A stretch of 64,000 bases of DNA from assembly GCF_001945445.1 (NCBI RefSeq), contig NZ_MSXW01000011.1:62001-126000 (forward strand), written 5' to 3'. A model generated the notes under the pieces. That model saw nothing but the letters and a program-made list of their open reading frames with translations. It was not told where the DNA came from and did no database searches. The translations under genes were made by a program, and so were the position numbers. Shown in pieces: positions 8,912 through 17,854 of the stretch (its first letter is position 1; the number at the start of each line of letters is the position of its first letter). This DNA is from Pseudomonas sp. PA27(2017). GTDB taxonomy: Bacteria; Pseudomonadota; Gammaproteobacteria; Pseudomonadales; Pseudomonadaceae.

Positions 8912-9313
8912 TCACTCGATGCGAATGCGGTACTCGACGGCCCGGTGCTCCTGCTGGTTCGGGAAGGAGGAGAACTTCACCGAATCCTCACCCGGCTTTT
9001 CGCCCGCCAGGTAGACGAAACGGTCGACCTTGGCCACGTCGCCGTCGACCTGATACTCGCGTTTCCAGCGCCCCAGTTCGGGTGTGCTGTTACCCAGCTT
9101 CTCCACCGGCATCCACAGCTCGCGGCGCGTCCTGCGCCCTTCCTCGGTGAGATGGTCGAGGACCACGCAACGCTCACCCGGCCCGACTCGCACCGGTATC
9201 ACCAGATTGCCGTGCACCTCATCGCGAAACGCAGCGCCGGTGTCCACTTCACAAGCCAGGCTCTGCGCACTGGCCAGCAGCAGCGCGGCTGCACACCAGG
9301 CACGACCACTCAT
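8912..9313 (-). CDS. exported protein of unknown function, coupled to pdxY
   Basis: A 133-residue protein with an N-terminal signal peptide (WCAAALLLASAQSLACEVD) whose Cys may be cleaved by signal peptidase I or II. The mature part is hydrophilic and beta-rich, with a Cys near residue 49. I chose the ATG at 9313 because it overlaps the pdxY stop as ATGA; an ATG two codons upstream also exists. Translational coupling to pyridoxal kinase is clear in the sequence, but a functional link is not implied. No domain recognised. Confidence 0.65.
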   Translation of the reverse strand: MSGRAWCAAALLLASAQSLACEVDTGAAFRDEVHGNLVIPVRVGPGERCVVLDHLTEEGRRTRRELWMPVEKLGNSTPELGRWKREYQVDGDVAKVDRFVYLAGEKPGEDSVKFSSFPNQQEHRAVEYRIRIE

Positions 9314-10188
9314 TGGCATACCACTTCGCTGGCCGCATAACGCTGCGCCGGCTGGACGATCTGCTCCTGGGCGCTGACCAGCGGCAGGTCACGCGAGCCT
9401 TCGGCGGTGGCCCCGACCAGGGCGTACAGCGTGGCGGTGGCCAGTTCCAGGGCCTGGGGCAAAGCATGGCCGGACAGCAAACGCGCCAGCAGGGTAGCCG
9501 AGAACACGTCGCCCATGCCGTTGGGCAGTGGATGCAGCGCCAGGCGCGGCGTATTCACCAGCCAGGCGCCCTCGCCATTGACCGCCAGGGTGCACAGCTG
9601 GTCCGCGGGAATGTCCGGCGTGGCCAGGCTGGTGATCACCACCACGTCCGGCCCGCGACCGCGCGACTGACGCGCCACCCGCACCGCCTCGTCGACGCTG
9701 CCCAGCTTGCTGCCGGTGAGCAACTCGAACTCGAACTGGTTGGGGGTGATGATGTTGGCGCAAGGAATCGCCAGGTTACGCAGGAAATCGGGGATCGCCG
9801 CATTGACGAACACGCCACGCCCGACGTCGCCCATCACCGGGTCGCAGAGGTAGCGCACGCCGGGATTGTCGCGGCGGATCTCGTCCACCGCCTCGAGAAT
9901 CACCGCGCCGATGGCCGCATCGCCCAGGTAACCGGACAACACCGCTGAAACCCGCGACAAGGCGCCGCGATCACGCAGGCCGGCGAGCACCTCGCGAATG
10001 TGCTCGGCATCGAACACCTGGCCGCGAAACTGGCCGTAGCCGGTGTGGTTGGAAAACTGCACCGTGTGCACCGGCAACACTTCGAAGCCCAGGCGCTGCA
10101 GCGGGAACACGGCGGCATCGTTGCCGACATGGCCGAGGGCAACGTGGGACTGGATGGATAGCACCAGAGGTGGGTGGGTAGCGCTCAT
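9310..10188 (-). CDS. pdxY: pyridoxal kinase PdxY
   Basis: A 292-residue ribokinase-superfamily enzyme that phosphorylates pyridoxal in the vitamin B6 salvage pathway. After the start it reads [20 protein letters not shown], the PdxY/PdxK substrate-binding region, followed by [16 protein letters not shown]. Central motifs include YLCDPVMGD and the ITPNQFE segment, and near the C-terminus NGMGDVFSA holds the catalytic Asp region. The frame extends upstream to 10281, but length and family alignment favour 10188. The downstream exported-protein gene overlaps its stop. Confidence 0.92.
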   Translation of the reverse strand: MSATHPPLVLSIQSHVALGHVGNDAAVFPLQRLGFEVLPVHTVQFSNHTGYGQFRGQVFDAEHIREVLAGLRDRGALSRVSAVLSGYLGDAAIGAVILEAVDEIRRDNPGVRYLCDPVMGDVGRGVFVNAAIPDFLRNLAIPCANIITPNQFEFELLTGSKLGSVDEAVRVARQSRGRGPDVVVITSLATPDIPADQLCTLAVNGEGAWLVNTPRLALHPLPNGMGDVFSATLLARLLSGHALPQALELATATLYALVGATAEGSRDLPLVSAQEQIVQPAQRYAASEVVCQ

Positions 10189-10280
10189 GGGCGGGCGGGA
10201 TCCTGTCATGGACGGCGCAAGGCCAGTGCCGGCATTATTCGCCAATCCCCCCTGAGATTCCATGGCAAACGGAGTGCCCA

Positions 10281-10706
10281 ATGCCCTACCCCATCGACCC
10301 AGTCATCCAGGAACAACCCTCGGGTTGCGGCATCGCTGCCTGCGCGGTGCTGACTGAGGTCAGCTACAGCGAAAGCCGGCGTATCGCCAACGGGCTGGGC
10401 ATTTACGCCGAGGACCAGGCGCTGTGGTCGGACACCGAGTACGTGACCCGACTGTTGCACGCCCAAGGGCTCGAGGCCCAAGCACCGGCGCCGTTTCCGG
10501 GCTGGGAGCGTTTGCCGGATCGCGCATTGCTGGCCATCCGCTGGCGCCTGGAAAAGGGCCGGCCGTTCTGGCATTGGGTGGTGTTCGCCCGCGACGGCGG
10601 GCAAGCTCGCGTGCTGGACTCCAAGCGCGCCCTGAAGCACAACGTGCGCACCGACTTCTGGCGCATGCAGCCCAAGTGGTTCATGGCCGTCACTATCGAC
10701 AAGTAG
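10281..10706 (+). CDS. C39-like putative cysteine protease domain protein
   Basis: A 141-residue stand-alone domain. The pattern [12 protein letters not shown] near the N-terminus, then WHWVVFAR and ARVLDSK, matches the papain-like C39 layout: oxyanion Gln12, nucleophile Cys16, His98 and Asp113. There is no signal peptide, transmembrane segment or ABC domain, unlike bacteriocin-processing C39 transporters, so it is probably cytoplasmic. The start at 10281 fits the first conserved residues. It is transcribed away from pdxY and followed after 14 bases by the macrodomain gene, which suggests co-transcription. Substrate unknown; peptidase activity is inferred from the triad only. Confidence 0.7.
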   Translation: MPYPIDPVIQEQPSGCGIAACAVLTEVSYSESRRIANGLGIYAEDQALWSDTEYVTRLLHAQGLEAQAPAPFPGWERLPDRALLAIRWRLEKGRPFWHWVVFARDGGQARVLDSKRALKHNVRTDFWRMQPKWFMAVTIDK

Positions 10707-10720
10707 AGAAAGCCACGTCA

Positions 10721-11236
10721 ATGACCGCACGAACACGCGCCATCCAGGCGGATATCACCACGCTCGAAGTCGATGCCATCGTCAATGCCGCCAACTCGTC
10801 ACTGCTCGGTGGCGGCGGCGTGGATGGCGCCATCCATCGTGCCGCCGGCAGCGACCTGCTGCACGAATGCCGCCTGCTCGGCGGCTGCAAGACCGGTGAG
10901 GCCAAGCGCACCGGCGGCTACCGATTGCCAGCGCGTTTCATCGTGCACACCGTGGGGCCCGTCTGGCGTGGCGGCGAGCACGGCGAAGAGGCGTTGCTGA
11001 TCGCCTGCTACCGCAACGCCCTGCGCCTGGCGGCCGAGGTGGACGCCCATTCCATCGCCTTTCCGAGCATCAGCACCGGTATCTTCGGCTACCCCATCGA
11101 GCAGGCGGCTCGCACCGCGGTGAGCACGGTGCGGGCCGAACTGGCGCGGTATCCCGGCATCGACGAGGCGCTGTTCTGCTGTTTTTCGGCTAATGACTTG
11201 GCGGTCTACCAGAAGGCATTAGCCGAACGACACTGA
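10721..11236 (+). CDS. macrodomain protein, O-acetyl-ADP-ribose deacetylase type
   Basis: A 171-residue single macrodomain. The signature [20 protein letters not shown] (residues about 17-36) is the ADP-ribose-binding loop of the YmdB/MacroD type, followed by [20 protein letters not shown] and [15 protein letters not shown], which hold the second binding loop. Family members deacetylate O-acetyl-ADP-ribose and remove mono-ADP-ribose from proteins. The start at 10721 gives the typical length; the frame runs further upstream through the C39-like gene but without family similarity. It follows the C39-like gene by 14 bases. Confidence 0.9.
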   Translation: MTARTRAIQADITTLEVDAIVNAANSSLLGGGGVDGAIHRAAGSDLLHECRLLGGCKTGEAKRTGGYRLPARFIVHTVGPVWRGGEHGEEALLIACYRNALRLAAEVDAHSIAFPSISTGIFGYPIEQAARTAVSTVRAELARYPGIDEALFCCFSANDLAVYQKALAERH

Positions 11237-11268
11237 TTCAGCCGGGCAGGCACCAGCCAACGGTACGG

Positions 11269-11667
11269 TCAGGCCCTGGCGATCTCGGGAGCCAACAGCC
11301 ACTCGGCGCTGTCATTCCAGACGTCCATGCGAGTGATCTTGCCGCTGCGCACTTCGAAACGATCCAGATAGCGGTTACCGGAAAAACTGCTGCCATCCGG
11401 CCACTCGCCATACAGCGTGCCGTTCGAATAGACGACGGTGTGGTCGTCACGCTCGGTCCAGTCGAACTGACCGAGGGCCTTTTTCACCCAGGCGTAACGC
11501 GAGCCGTTGAAGGCGGTGATGTCCTGGGGCGTGGGCATGTGCCGCCCGCCAGTGAAGGTGATGCGCACGTCATCGCTCATGTAGGTGGCGGCCTTGACGG
11601 GATCCGGCGCCATGGAGGCCGCTAGAAAATCGCTAACAATCTGCACCGCTTCATTCATATCGCTCAT
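11269..11667 (-). CDS. NTF2-like / SnoaL-type protein
   Basis: A 132-residue protein starting MSDMNEAVQIVSDFLAA with a cone-shaped NTF2-fold pattern: an N-terminal helix, AATYMSDDVRITFTGG, then strands ending SGNRYLDRFEVRSGKITRM. Such proteins are small-molecule enzymes or binding proteins; no catalytic residues can be assigned. The ATG at 11667 is preceded by AGGAG with 8 bases spacing, which decides against a longer frame to 11772. It is convergent with the macrodomain gene and divergent from the ABC locus. Confidence 0.75.
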   Translation of the reverse strand: MSDMNEAVQIVSDFLAASMAPDPVKAATYMSDDVRITFTGGRHMPTPQDITAFNGSRYAWVKKALGQFDWTERDDHTVVYSNGTLYGEWPDGSSFSGNRYLDRFEVRSGKITRMDVWNDSAEWLLAPEIARA

Positions 11668-11809
11668 GAATTGCTCTCCTGCTCTATTGATTTGCCGAGA
11701 CAACTTTCGTGCCTGGATGTGGTGCAACATGCGCGCTATTCGTGCATATCTGCCCTGATCTGTGCGGGACAACCCCGGCAGAACCAGTCTGCGCGTTATG
11801 GCACCAGGC

Positions 11810-11840
11810 TTGCTAGCAAATTATATACAAATGCTAGCAA
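11810..11840 (+). promoter_or_regulatory. paired TTGCTAGCAA palindromes before the ABC/amidohydrolase operon
   Basis: A perfect 10-bp palindrome TTGCTAGCAA (11810-11819) is followed two helical turns later by TGCTAGCAA (11832-11840). Together they form a perfect 9-bp inverted repeat around an AT-rich TTATATAC core. They lie directly before the ribosome-binding site (AGGAG, 11843-11847) of the first gene. They look like an operator pair, the local FCD-type GntR regulator (20517-21212) being the natural candidate; that assignment is inference. Confidence 0.55.
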
Positions 11841-11854
11841 TCAGGAGAAAGGTC

Positions 11855-13036
11855 ATGCGCAAACTGTTACCTCCACTACGCCGCCTGCTACCTTGCGCGG
11901 CGGCCGCCAGCCTGGCCATGGCGCTGAGCGCTACGGTACTCGCCGAGGAGCCGATCAAGGTCGGGCTGGTGGCCGCCCTGTCCGGGCAGTCGGCGAAATC
12001 CGGCGAGGCACTGACCCGCGGCTTGATGGTGGCGATAGACGAAATCAACGCCAAGGGCGGCATCCTCGGCCGCCCGGTGCAATTGATTCGTCGCGATGAT
12101 GAAAGCAACCCGGCCAAAGGCATGCTGGCCGCCCGCGAACTGGCGCAGCGGGAAAAGGTCGCCGTGTTGTTCGGTGGCCTCGACACCCCGGTTTCCCTGG
12201 CCATCGTGCCATTGGCCAATCAACTGAAGGTGCCGTTCATGGGCATCTGGGCTGCTGGCACCAAGATCACCGAGAACGCTGCGAAGGACAATTACGTATT
12301 TCGCGTCTCGGCGGTGGACGAGCTGGTCGACGAAGCATTGGTCGAGTACGGCGTGAACAAAGGCATGAAGAAGCCAGGGATGATCCTGATCAACAATCCC
12401 TGGGGCGAATCCAACGAACTCGGCTTCAAGGATGCCCTCGCCAAACGCGGCATGGATTACGCCGGCATCGAGCGCATCGAAGACAGCGACCTCGATGTGG
12501 TGCCGCAACTCACCCGCCTGAAGAATGCCGGCACCGACACCCTGCTGATGGTCGGCAACGTCGGACCCTCGGCCCAGGTGGTCAAGTCCCTCGATCGCAT
12601 GGGCTGGGACGTGCCGGTGGTTTCCCACTGGGGCCCGGCAGGCGGTCGCTTCAGCGAGCTGGCCGGCCCCAACGCCAGCCGCGTGCACTTCATCCAGACC
12701 TACGTGTTCACCGAGAACAACAGCGCCAGGGGTGACAGCGTGCTGGCGGCCCTCAAACAGCGCTTTCCGGAGATCAAGAGCCTGGCCGACGTGACCCCGG
12801 CAGTAGGAATCGCCAATGCCTACGACGCCATGCACCTGGCCGCCGCGGCCATCGAAAAGGCCGGCGACACCCAAGGCAGCAAGGTTCGCGATGGCTTCTA
12901 TGCAATCGACAGCTACCAGGGCCTGATCAAGGACTACACCCAGCCCTTCACCCCGACCAAGCACGACGCCCTGGGCCCGGACGACTACGTCTTCACCCAT
13001 TTCGTCGACGGCCGCATCGTCCCGCTCGCCCCCTGA
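11855..13036 (+). CDS. branched-chain-type ABC transporter substrate-binding protein
   Basis: A 393-residue periplasmic binding protein of the Peripla_BP_6 (LivK/HAAT) family. It has a Sec signal peptide (AAAASLAMALSATVLAEEP) and then the hallmark IKVGLVAALSGQSAKSGEA with INAKGGILGRPVQLI. The ATG at 11855 has AGGAG 7 bases upstream. HAAT receptors bind amino acids, amides, urea and many small metabolites, so the ligand cannot be read from sequence. It heads an operon with the permease, the fused permease/ATPase and the amidohydrolase, which suggests that the ligand is the amidohydrolase substrate or a related compound. Confidence 0.9.
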   Translation: MRKLLPPLRRLLPCAAAASLAMALSATVLAEEPIKVGLVAALSGQSAKSGEALTRGLMVAIDEINAKGGILGRPVQLIRRDDESNPAKGMLAARELAQREKVAVLFGGLDTPVSLAIVPLANQLKVPFMGIWAAGTKITENAAKDNYVFRVSAVDELVDEALVEYGVNKGMKKPGMILINNPWGESNELGFKDALAKRGMDYAGIERIEDSDLDVVPQLTRLKNAGTDTLLMVGNVGPSAQVVKSLDRMGWDVPVVSHWGPAGGRFSELAGPNASRVHFIQTYVFTENNSARGDSVLAALKQRFPEIKSLADVTPAVGIANAYDAMHLAAAAIEKAGDTQGSKVRDGFYAIDSYQGLIKDYTQPFTPTKHDALGPDDYVFTHFVDGRIVPLAP

Positions 13037-13083
13037 CGCCGTGAACGGGCGAGCCCTTGCGGCGCGCCCGGAGGATTATCGAC

Positions 13084-13953
13084 ATGATCACCGCCGCCAT
13101 CATCACCGGGCTTGGATTGGGCAGCATGTATGCCCTGTTGGCCCTGGGCTTCCACATCACCTACGTGGTGTCACGTACGGTCAACTTCGCCCAGGGCAGC
13201 GCCATGATGGTCGGCGCCGTGCTCGGCTACAGCTTCCACATCACCTGGGGCTGGCCGCTGTGGCTGGCGGTTCCGGCCACCCTGGCGCTGTGCGCCCTGT
13301 ATGGGCTGATCATCGAGCGTTTTCTGGTTCGCCCCTTCCATTCGCGCGGCTCCGAAGCCTGGCTGATGGCGACGGTGGCGGCGGGCATCCTGGTCGACAA
13401 CCTGGCGCTGTTCACCTTTGGCAAGGAGCCACGGCAGTTCACCTCGGCGCTGGCCAATCAGCATCTGGAACTGCTGGGCAACAACGTCGGCGTGTTGCAA
13501 CTGCTGATTCCGCTGGTAGGCGGCGGCATCGCCCTGGCGTTGTTTCTGGTACGCCGCCATACCCGCCTGGGCAAGGTGCTGGAAGCCTGCGTGCAGAACC
13601 CCAGGGCGGCGATGCTGATGGGCATCCGCGTCAACCGGGTGGTGGCCGTGGCCTTTGCGGTGTCGACCGTGTTCGCCGCCATCGCCGGCCTGTTGATCGC
13701 GCCACTGTTCAGCGTGAATGCCGAGATGGGCCTGCTGTTCGGCCTCAAGGCCTTCGCCGTGGCGATTCTCGGCGGCATCGCCAGCGCTGGCGGGGTATTC
13801 GCCGCCGGCCTGCTGTTCGGGTTGGTCGAGGCGCTGGTGACCCTCTATTTCGGCTCGGCCTTCACCCAGTTGTTCACCTTCGCACTGGTCATCCTGGCCC
13901 TGGCGCTGCGCCCCAATGGCCTGTTCGGCAGCAAGACCCTGGTGAAAGTATGA
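13084..13953 (+). CDS. LivH-type ABC transporter permease
   Basis: A 289-residue inner-membrane permease of the HAAT family. It begins with the GLGLGSMYALLALGFHITYV pattern shared by LivH proteins, then NFAQGSAMMVGA, and near the C-terminus the AILGGIASAGGVFAAGLLFG motif. About eight hydrophobic segments are visible. The ATG at 13084 is preceded by GGAGG. Its stop overlaps the start of the next gene as ATGA, so the two membrane halves are translationally coupled. Confidence 0.93.
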   Translation: MITAAIITGLGLGSMYALLALGFHITYVVSRTVNFAQGSAMMVGAVLGYSFHITWGWPLWLAVPATLALCALYGLIIERFLVRPFHSRGSEAWLMATVAAGILVDNLALFTFGKEPRQFTSALANQHLELLGNNVGVLQLLIPLVGGGIALALFLVRRHTRLGKVLEACVQNPRAAMLMGIRVNRVVAVAFAVSTVFAAIAGLLIAPLFSVNAEMGLLFGLKAFAVAILGGIASAGGVFAAGLLFGLVEALVTLYFGSAFTQLFTFALVILALALRPNGLFGSKTLVKV

Positions 13954-16442
13954 CCCTGAAGAATTCGCTGTTCGCTCCCGCTTCCCTGGCCCTGCTGACG
14001 CTGGCCTGCATTGCCGCCACGCTGCTGCTCGACAGCTACTCGCTGCTGGTCTTCACCTTCTGCGCGCTGGCCGTGGTGGTTGGCGTGGGCCTGAACATTC
14101 TGATCGGCCTGAGCGGGCAGATCTCTTTCGGCCACATTGCCTTCTACGCCATCGGCGCCTATGTGTCCGCGCTGCTGACCATGGCCGGCCTGCCCCTGGG
14201 CCTGGCAATGATCGCCGCCGGCCTGGCCTGCGCGGCCATCGGCGCGTTGCTGGCGATTCCGGCCCTGCGCGTCAGCGGCCCGTACCTGGCGATGATCACC
14301 ATCGCCTTCGCCCTGGTGGTCCACCACGGTTTGATCGAATGGCGCTCGCTGACCGGCGGGGCCAACGGCCTGATGGGCATTCCCATGCCGGAAATCGGCA
14401 GCCTCGATCCAAGCGTGAGCCTGGCCCTGATCGCCACCGCCCTGATGATTGCCGCCCTGGCGCTGTTCCAGCGCCTGCGTCGCAGTGGCTGGGGCATGGC
14501 CATGCGCGCCGTGAAATCCACCGAGATCGCCGCCCGCTCCCTCGGCTTCAACCCGGTGCAGACCAAGACCCTGGCCTTCGCCCTGTCCGCCCTGCTGACT
14601 GGCCTGGCCGGTTCTCTGGTGGCGCCGCTGATGATGTTCATCAACCCGGCCTCGTTCCCCTTCTCGCAATCGATCCTGTTCGTGCTGGCCGTGATCGTCG
14701 GCGGCAGCGGCACCCTGTTCGGCCCGCTGCTCGGCGCCCTGCTGATCGTGCTGCTGCCGGAGATGCTCTCGGATTTCGCCGAATACCGCCTGCTGATCTT
14801 CTCGGTGCTACTGCTCTGCGTGCTCTGGGCTGCACCGCGAGGGCTGCTCGGCACCCTGGCCAGCCTGTGGCTGCGACCTGCCCACCTGGCCGCCCCGGCG
14901 ACTTTCGATCAGGCGCAACTGAGCGCCTTTTTCCAGCAGGACAACGCCGCCCCAGAAGGCCTGCAGGTCAAGGACATCGGCATTCGCTTCGGCGGCGTGC
15001 AGGCGGCGCAACACGTCAGCCTGCACGCACCGGCGGGCAGCATCACCAGCATCATCGGCCCCAATGGCGCGGGCAAGACCACGGTGCTGAACATGATCAG
15101 CGGCTTCTACGCACCCGATAGCGGCAGTATCGACCTGGGCCGCCCCCTGGCCGGCCTGCCGGCCTGGAAGATCGCCCGCGCCGGCATCGCCCGCACCTAC
15201 CAGACTACCCAGCTGTTCGGCGAACTGTCGGTGCTGGAGAATTTGCTGGTGGCCATGCAGCAGGGTCGTCTCGGCCTGCCCTTGAAGTGCGCCAGCGAAA
15301 CCCGGCGCCAATTGGCGCTGCAATTGCTGACGCTGGTCGGTTATGGCGGTTCGGTGAACACCCCGGCCGATGACCTGGCCCACGTCGACCGGCGCCTGGT
15401 GGAAATCGCCCGCGCCCTGGCCACCTGCCCACGCGTGCTGCTGCTCGACGAGCCGGCTGCCGGGCTCAGCCGCAGCGACACCGATCGCCTGGCGGGCCTG
15501 TTCAGAACCCTGGCCGGGTTTGGTATCGCCGTCATCCTGGTCGAACACGATATGGGCCTGGTGATGGCCGTGTCCGAGCGCCTGCTGGTGCTCGACGCTG
15601 GCAAGCCCATCGCCTGGGGCGTACCGGAGGACGTGCGCAAGGACGAACGGGTGATCGCCGCTTACCTGGGCGGCACCCGCTATCAGGCCACACCGCGGGC
15701 CGAGGCCTGGGATGGCTCGCGCAATGCTCGTCTGTACATCAAGGATCTGGTGATCGACTACGGCGCCGCACCGGTGGTCGACAAGGTCAATATCGTGGTC
15801 AACCCTGGCGAGCTGATCGCCATCCTGGGCGCCAACGGAGCCGGCAAGTCGAGCATCCTGCAGTGCCTGGCCGGGCTGCACAGAGCCAGTGGCGGCAGCA
15901 TTCTGCTCGACGACGAGAGCATCGAGCACGCCGACGCCAGCGCCATTGCCGCCCAGGGCCTGGCCCTGGTACCGGAGGGCCGTCAGGTGTTCGCGCAACT
16001 CAGCGTGCGTGACAACCTGCTGCTCGGCGGCTACTCGCGCAAGGAAGCCTTCGATACCGAGGCGGAAATCGACAGCATCCTGCGGCGCTTCCCGCGCCTG
16101 CGTGATCGCATCGACAGCCCGGCCGGCCTGCTCTCCGGCGGTGAGCAGCAGATGGTGGCGATCGGCCGCGGGCTGATGGCCAAACCGAAGATCCTGCTGC
16201 TCGACGAGCCTTCCCTGGGCCTGTCGCCCGCCATGATCGGCGAGCTGTACGACGCCCTGGCCGCCCTGCGCGACGAAGGCGTGACCCTGCTGCTGGTCGA
16301 CCAGATGGCCAACCTCGCCCTGCAGGTGGCTGATCGCGCCTACGTGCTGGAAACCGGACGCATCGTCAAATCCGGCAGCGCCGAAGCGCTACGCGGTGAC
16401 CCGGAACTGGAAGCGGCTTATCTGGGAGGCGCCGCAGCATGA
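13950..16442 (+). CDS. fused LivM permease - LivG ATPase - LivF ATPase
   Basis: An 830-residue protein combining three subunits that are usually separate. Residues 1 to about 310 are a LivM-type permease (NILIGLSGQISFGHIAFYAI and the VGGSGTLFGPLLGA motif). Residues about 335-575 are a LivG-type ATPase with Walker A GPNGAGKT (370-377), Walker B LLLDEPAAGLS and switch His in LVEHDM. Residues about 595-830 are a LivF-type ATPase with Walker A GANGAGKS (627-634), LSGGEQQM (728-735) and LLLDEPSLGLS. In the first ATPase the signature position reads LAHVD (476-480) instead of LSGGQ. No stop or frameshift interrupts the fusion. The ATG at 13950 overlaps the upstream stop, which rules out a longer frame from 13041. 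Confidence 0.92.
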   Translation: MTLKNSLFAPASLALLTLACIAATLLLDSYSLLVFTFCALAVVVGVGLNILIGLSGQISFGHIAFYAIGAYVSALLTMAGLPLGLAMIAAGLACAAIGALLAIPALRVSGPYLAMITIAFALVVHHGLIEWRSLTGGANGLMGIPMPEIGSLDPSVSLALIATALMIAALALFQRLRRSGWGMAMRAVKSTEIAARSLGFNPVQTKTLAFALSALLTGLAGSLVAPLMMFINPASFPFSQSILFVLAVIVGGSGTLFGPLLGALLIVLLPEMLSDFAEYRLLIFSVLLLCVLWAAPRGLLGTLASLWLRPAHLAAPATFDQAQLSAFFQQDNAAPEGLQVKDIGIRFGGVQAAQHVSLHAPAGSITSIIGPNGAGKTTVLNMISGFYAPDSGSIDLGRPLAGLPAWKIARAGIARTYQTTQLFGELSVLENLLVAMQQGRLGLPLKCASETRRQLALQLLTLVGYGGSVNTPADDLAHVDRRLVEIARALATCPRVLLLDEPAAGLSRSDTDRLAGLFRTLAGFGIAVILVEHDMGLVMAVSERLLVLDAGKPIAWGVPEDVRKDERVIAAYLGGTRYQATPRAEAWDGSRNARLYIKDLVIDYGAAPVVDKVNIVVNPGELIAILGANGAGKSSILQCLAGLHRASGGSILLDDESIEHADASAIAAQGLALVPEGRQVFAQLSVRDNLLLGGYSRKEAFDTEAEIDSILRRFPRLRDRIDSPAGLLSGGEQQMVAIGRGLMAKPKILLLDEPSLGLSPAMIGELYDALAALRDEGVTLLLVDQMANLALQVADRAYVLETGRIVKSGSAEALRGDPELEAAYLGGAAA

Positions 16443-17656
16443 GCGCACTGACCCTCATCAATGCCCGCCTCGGCGCCGATGCCACGGCACTTGAGACCCT
16501 GTACGTGGAAGACGGCCGCTTCGTCAGTGCGCCAGGTGCCGGCGCCGAGATCCTCGACCTGCAGGGCAAGCTGCTGCTGCCCGGCCTGGTGGAAACCCAT
16601 ATCCATCTGGACAAGGCCTGCATCATGCAGCGCTGCCAGCTGAGCGAAGGCACCCTGGCCGAGGCCATCGCCCAGACCCGCTCGGCCAAGGCCGAGTTCA
16701 CCGAAGCGGACGTTTACCAACGCGGTGCTCAGGTGCTCGACAAGGCCATCATCCAGGGCACCACGCACATGCGTACCCACGTCGAGATCGACCCGCAGAT
16801 CGGCCTGACCGGCTTCAATGCGGTGCGCCGCCTGCAGGCCGATTACGCCTGGGCCATCAGCCTGGAAATCTGCGTATTCCCCCAGGAGGGACTGCTCAAC
16901 AACCCCGGCACCGAAGCCCTGCTGTGCGAGGCGCTGGCCTTGGGTGCCGAGGTACTTGGCGGCTGCCCGTATACCGACGCGGCACCCGACGCACAAATCC
17001 GTCGGCTGTTCGAACTGGCGGTGGCATTCGACCGCGACCTGGATTTCCACCTGGATTTCGATCTCAATCCCGAAGGCATGACCATCGGCGAGGTGATCCG
17101 CTGCACCCATCAGCACGGCTGGGGTGGCCGGGTGACCATCGGCCATGTCACCAAGCTGTCGACCTTGCCCAGGGAGACTCTGCTGGCGGTCGCCCAGTCG
17201 CTGGCCGAGGCCGGCGTGCAGGTCACCTGCCTGCCGAGTACCGATCTGTTCCTCACCGGCCGCGAGCACTTCCACAACCGGCCACGCGGCCTGGCGCCGT
17301 TGCAGCACCTGCACGCCTGTGGCGTGACCTGTTCGCTGTCGACCAACAATATCGGCAACCCCTTCACCCCGTATGGAGACGCCTCGCTGGTGCGCCAGGC
17401 CAACCTGTTCGCCAACGTCAGCCAACTGGCTACCGAGGCCGAACTGCTGCGCTGCCTGAGCTGGGTGTCGAGTGAGTCGGCCCGCCTGCTGCGCCTGCCC
17501 GACTATGGCCTGACGCCCGGCTGCCGCGCCGACTTCATCGTATTCGATGCGCCGTCGCCGGCCGCCGTGGTGGCTGAGATCAGCCCACCGCTGATGGGCT
17601 ACAAGGCCGGCCGCAAGACCTTCGAGCGCGCCCAGGCACGGCTGTTCAAACCATGA
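16439..17656 (+). CDS. CodA-like amidohydrolase, divergent active site
   Basis: A 405-residue metal-dependent hydrolase of the cytosine-deaminase branch of the amidohydrolase superfamily. The first metal motif THIHLDK (His54, His56) and His236 (IGHVTKL) are kept, and His204 is in place (FHLDFDL). However, the E. coli CodA HCDE motif reads HLDF here, and the GHDD motif that supplies the catalytic Asp reads STNN (301-304). These alignments are by eye. The substrate is therefore probably not cytosine; a cyclic amide, ureide or other ring is possible. Its ATG overlaps the fused transporter stop (ATGA), a strong sign that transporter and enzyme share a substrate. Confidence 0.82.
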   Translation: MSALTLINARLGADATALETLYVEDGRFVSAPGAGAEILDLQGKLLLPGLVETHIHLDKACIMQRCQLSEGTLAEAIAQTRSAKAEFTEADVYQRGAQVLDKAIIQGTTHMRTHVEIDPQIGLTGFNAVRRLQADYAWAISLEICVFPQEGLLNNPGTEALLCEALALGAEVLGGCPYTDAAPDAQIRRLFELAVAFDRDLDFHLDFDLNPEGMTIGEVIRCTHQHGWGGRVTIGHVTKLSTLPRETLLAVAQSLAEAGVQVTCLPSTDLFLTGREHFHNRPRGLAPLQHLHACGVTCSLSTNNIGNPFTPYGDASLVRQANLFANVSQLATEAELLRCLSWVSSESARLLRLPDYGLTPGCRADFIVFDAPSPAAVVAEISPPLMGYKAGRKTFERAQARLFKP

Positions 17657-17854
17657 CGGCGCCCATCGTGAAGGTGACAGGGTCGGCAACCGGGGCTCGT
17701 GCGCCAACCTGGGGCCTGTTTATCCGCGCTGCGCAGATATCGCCGTGATTACGTCACGGAAAATACCCAAGCCACTGAATTCAATGACTTTATCAACCTG
17801 GAACGGCACGTGCTTGCAGCTCTGCATACGCCACATCTGAAACAGGGAAAACCG

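Noticed and set aside
13041..13949. Upstream extension of the fused transporter frame to give a 1133-residue protein
   Set aside because: The extra 303 codons overlap the LivH gene in another frame and read as Arg/Pro/Gly-rich shadow sequence. The ATGA overlap at 13950 gives a natural start.
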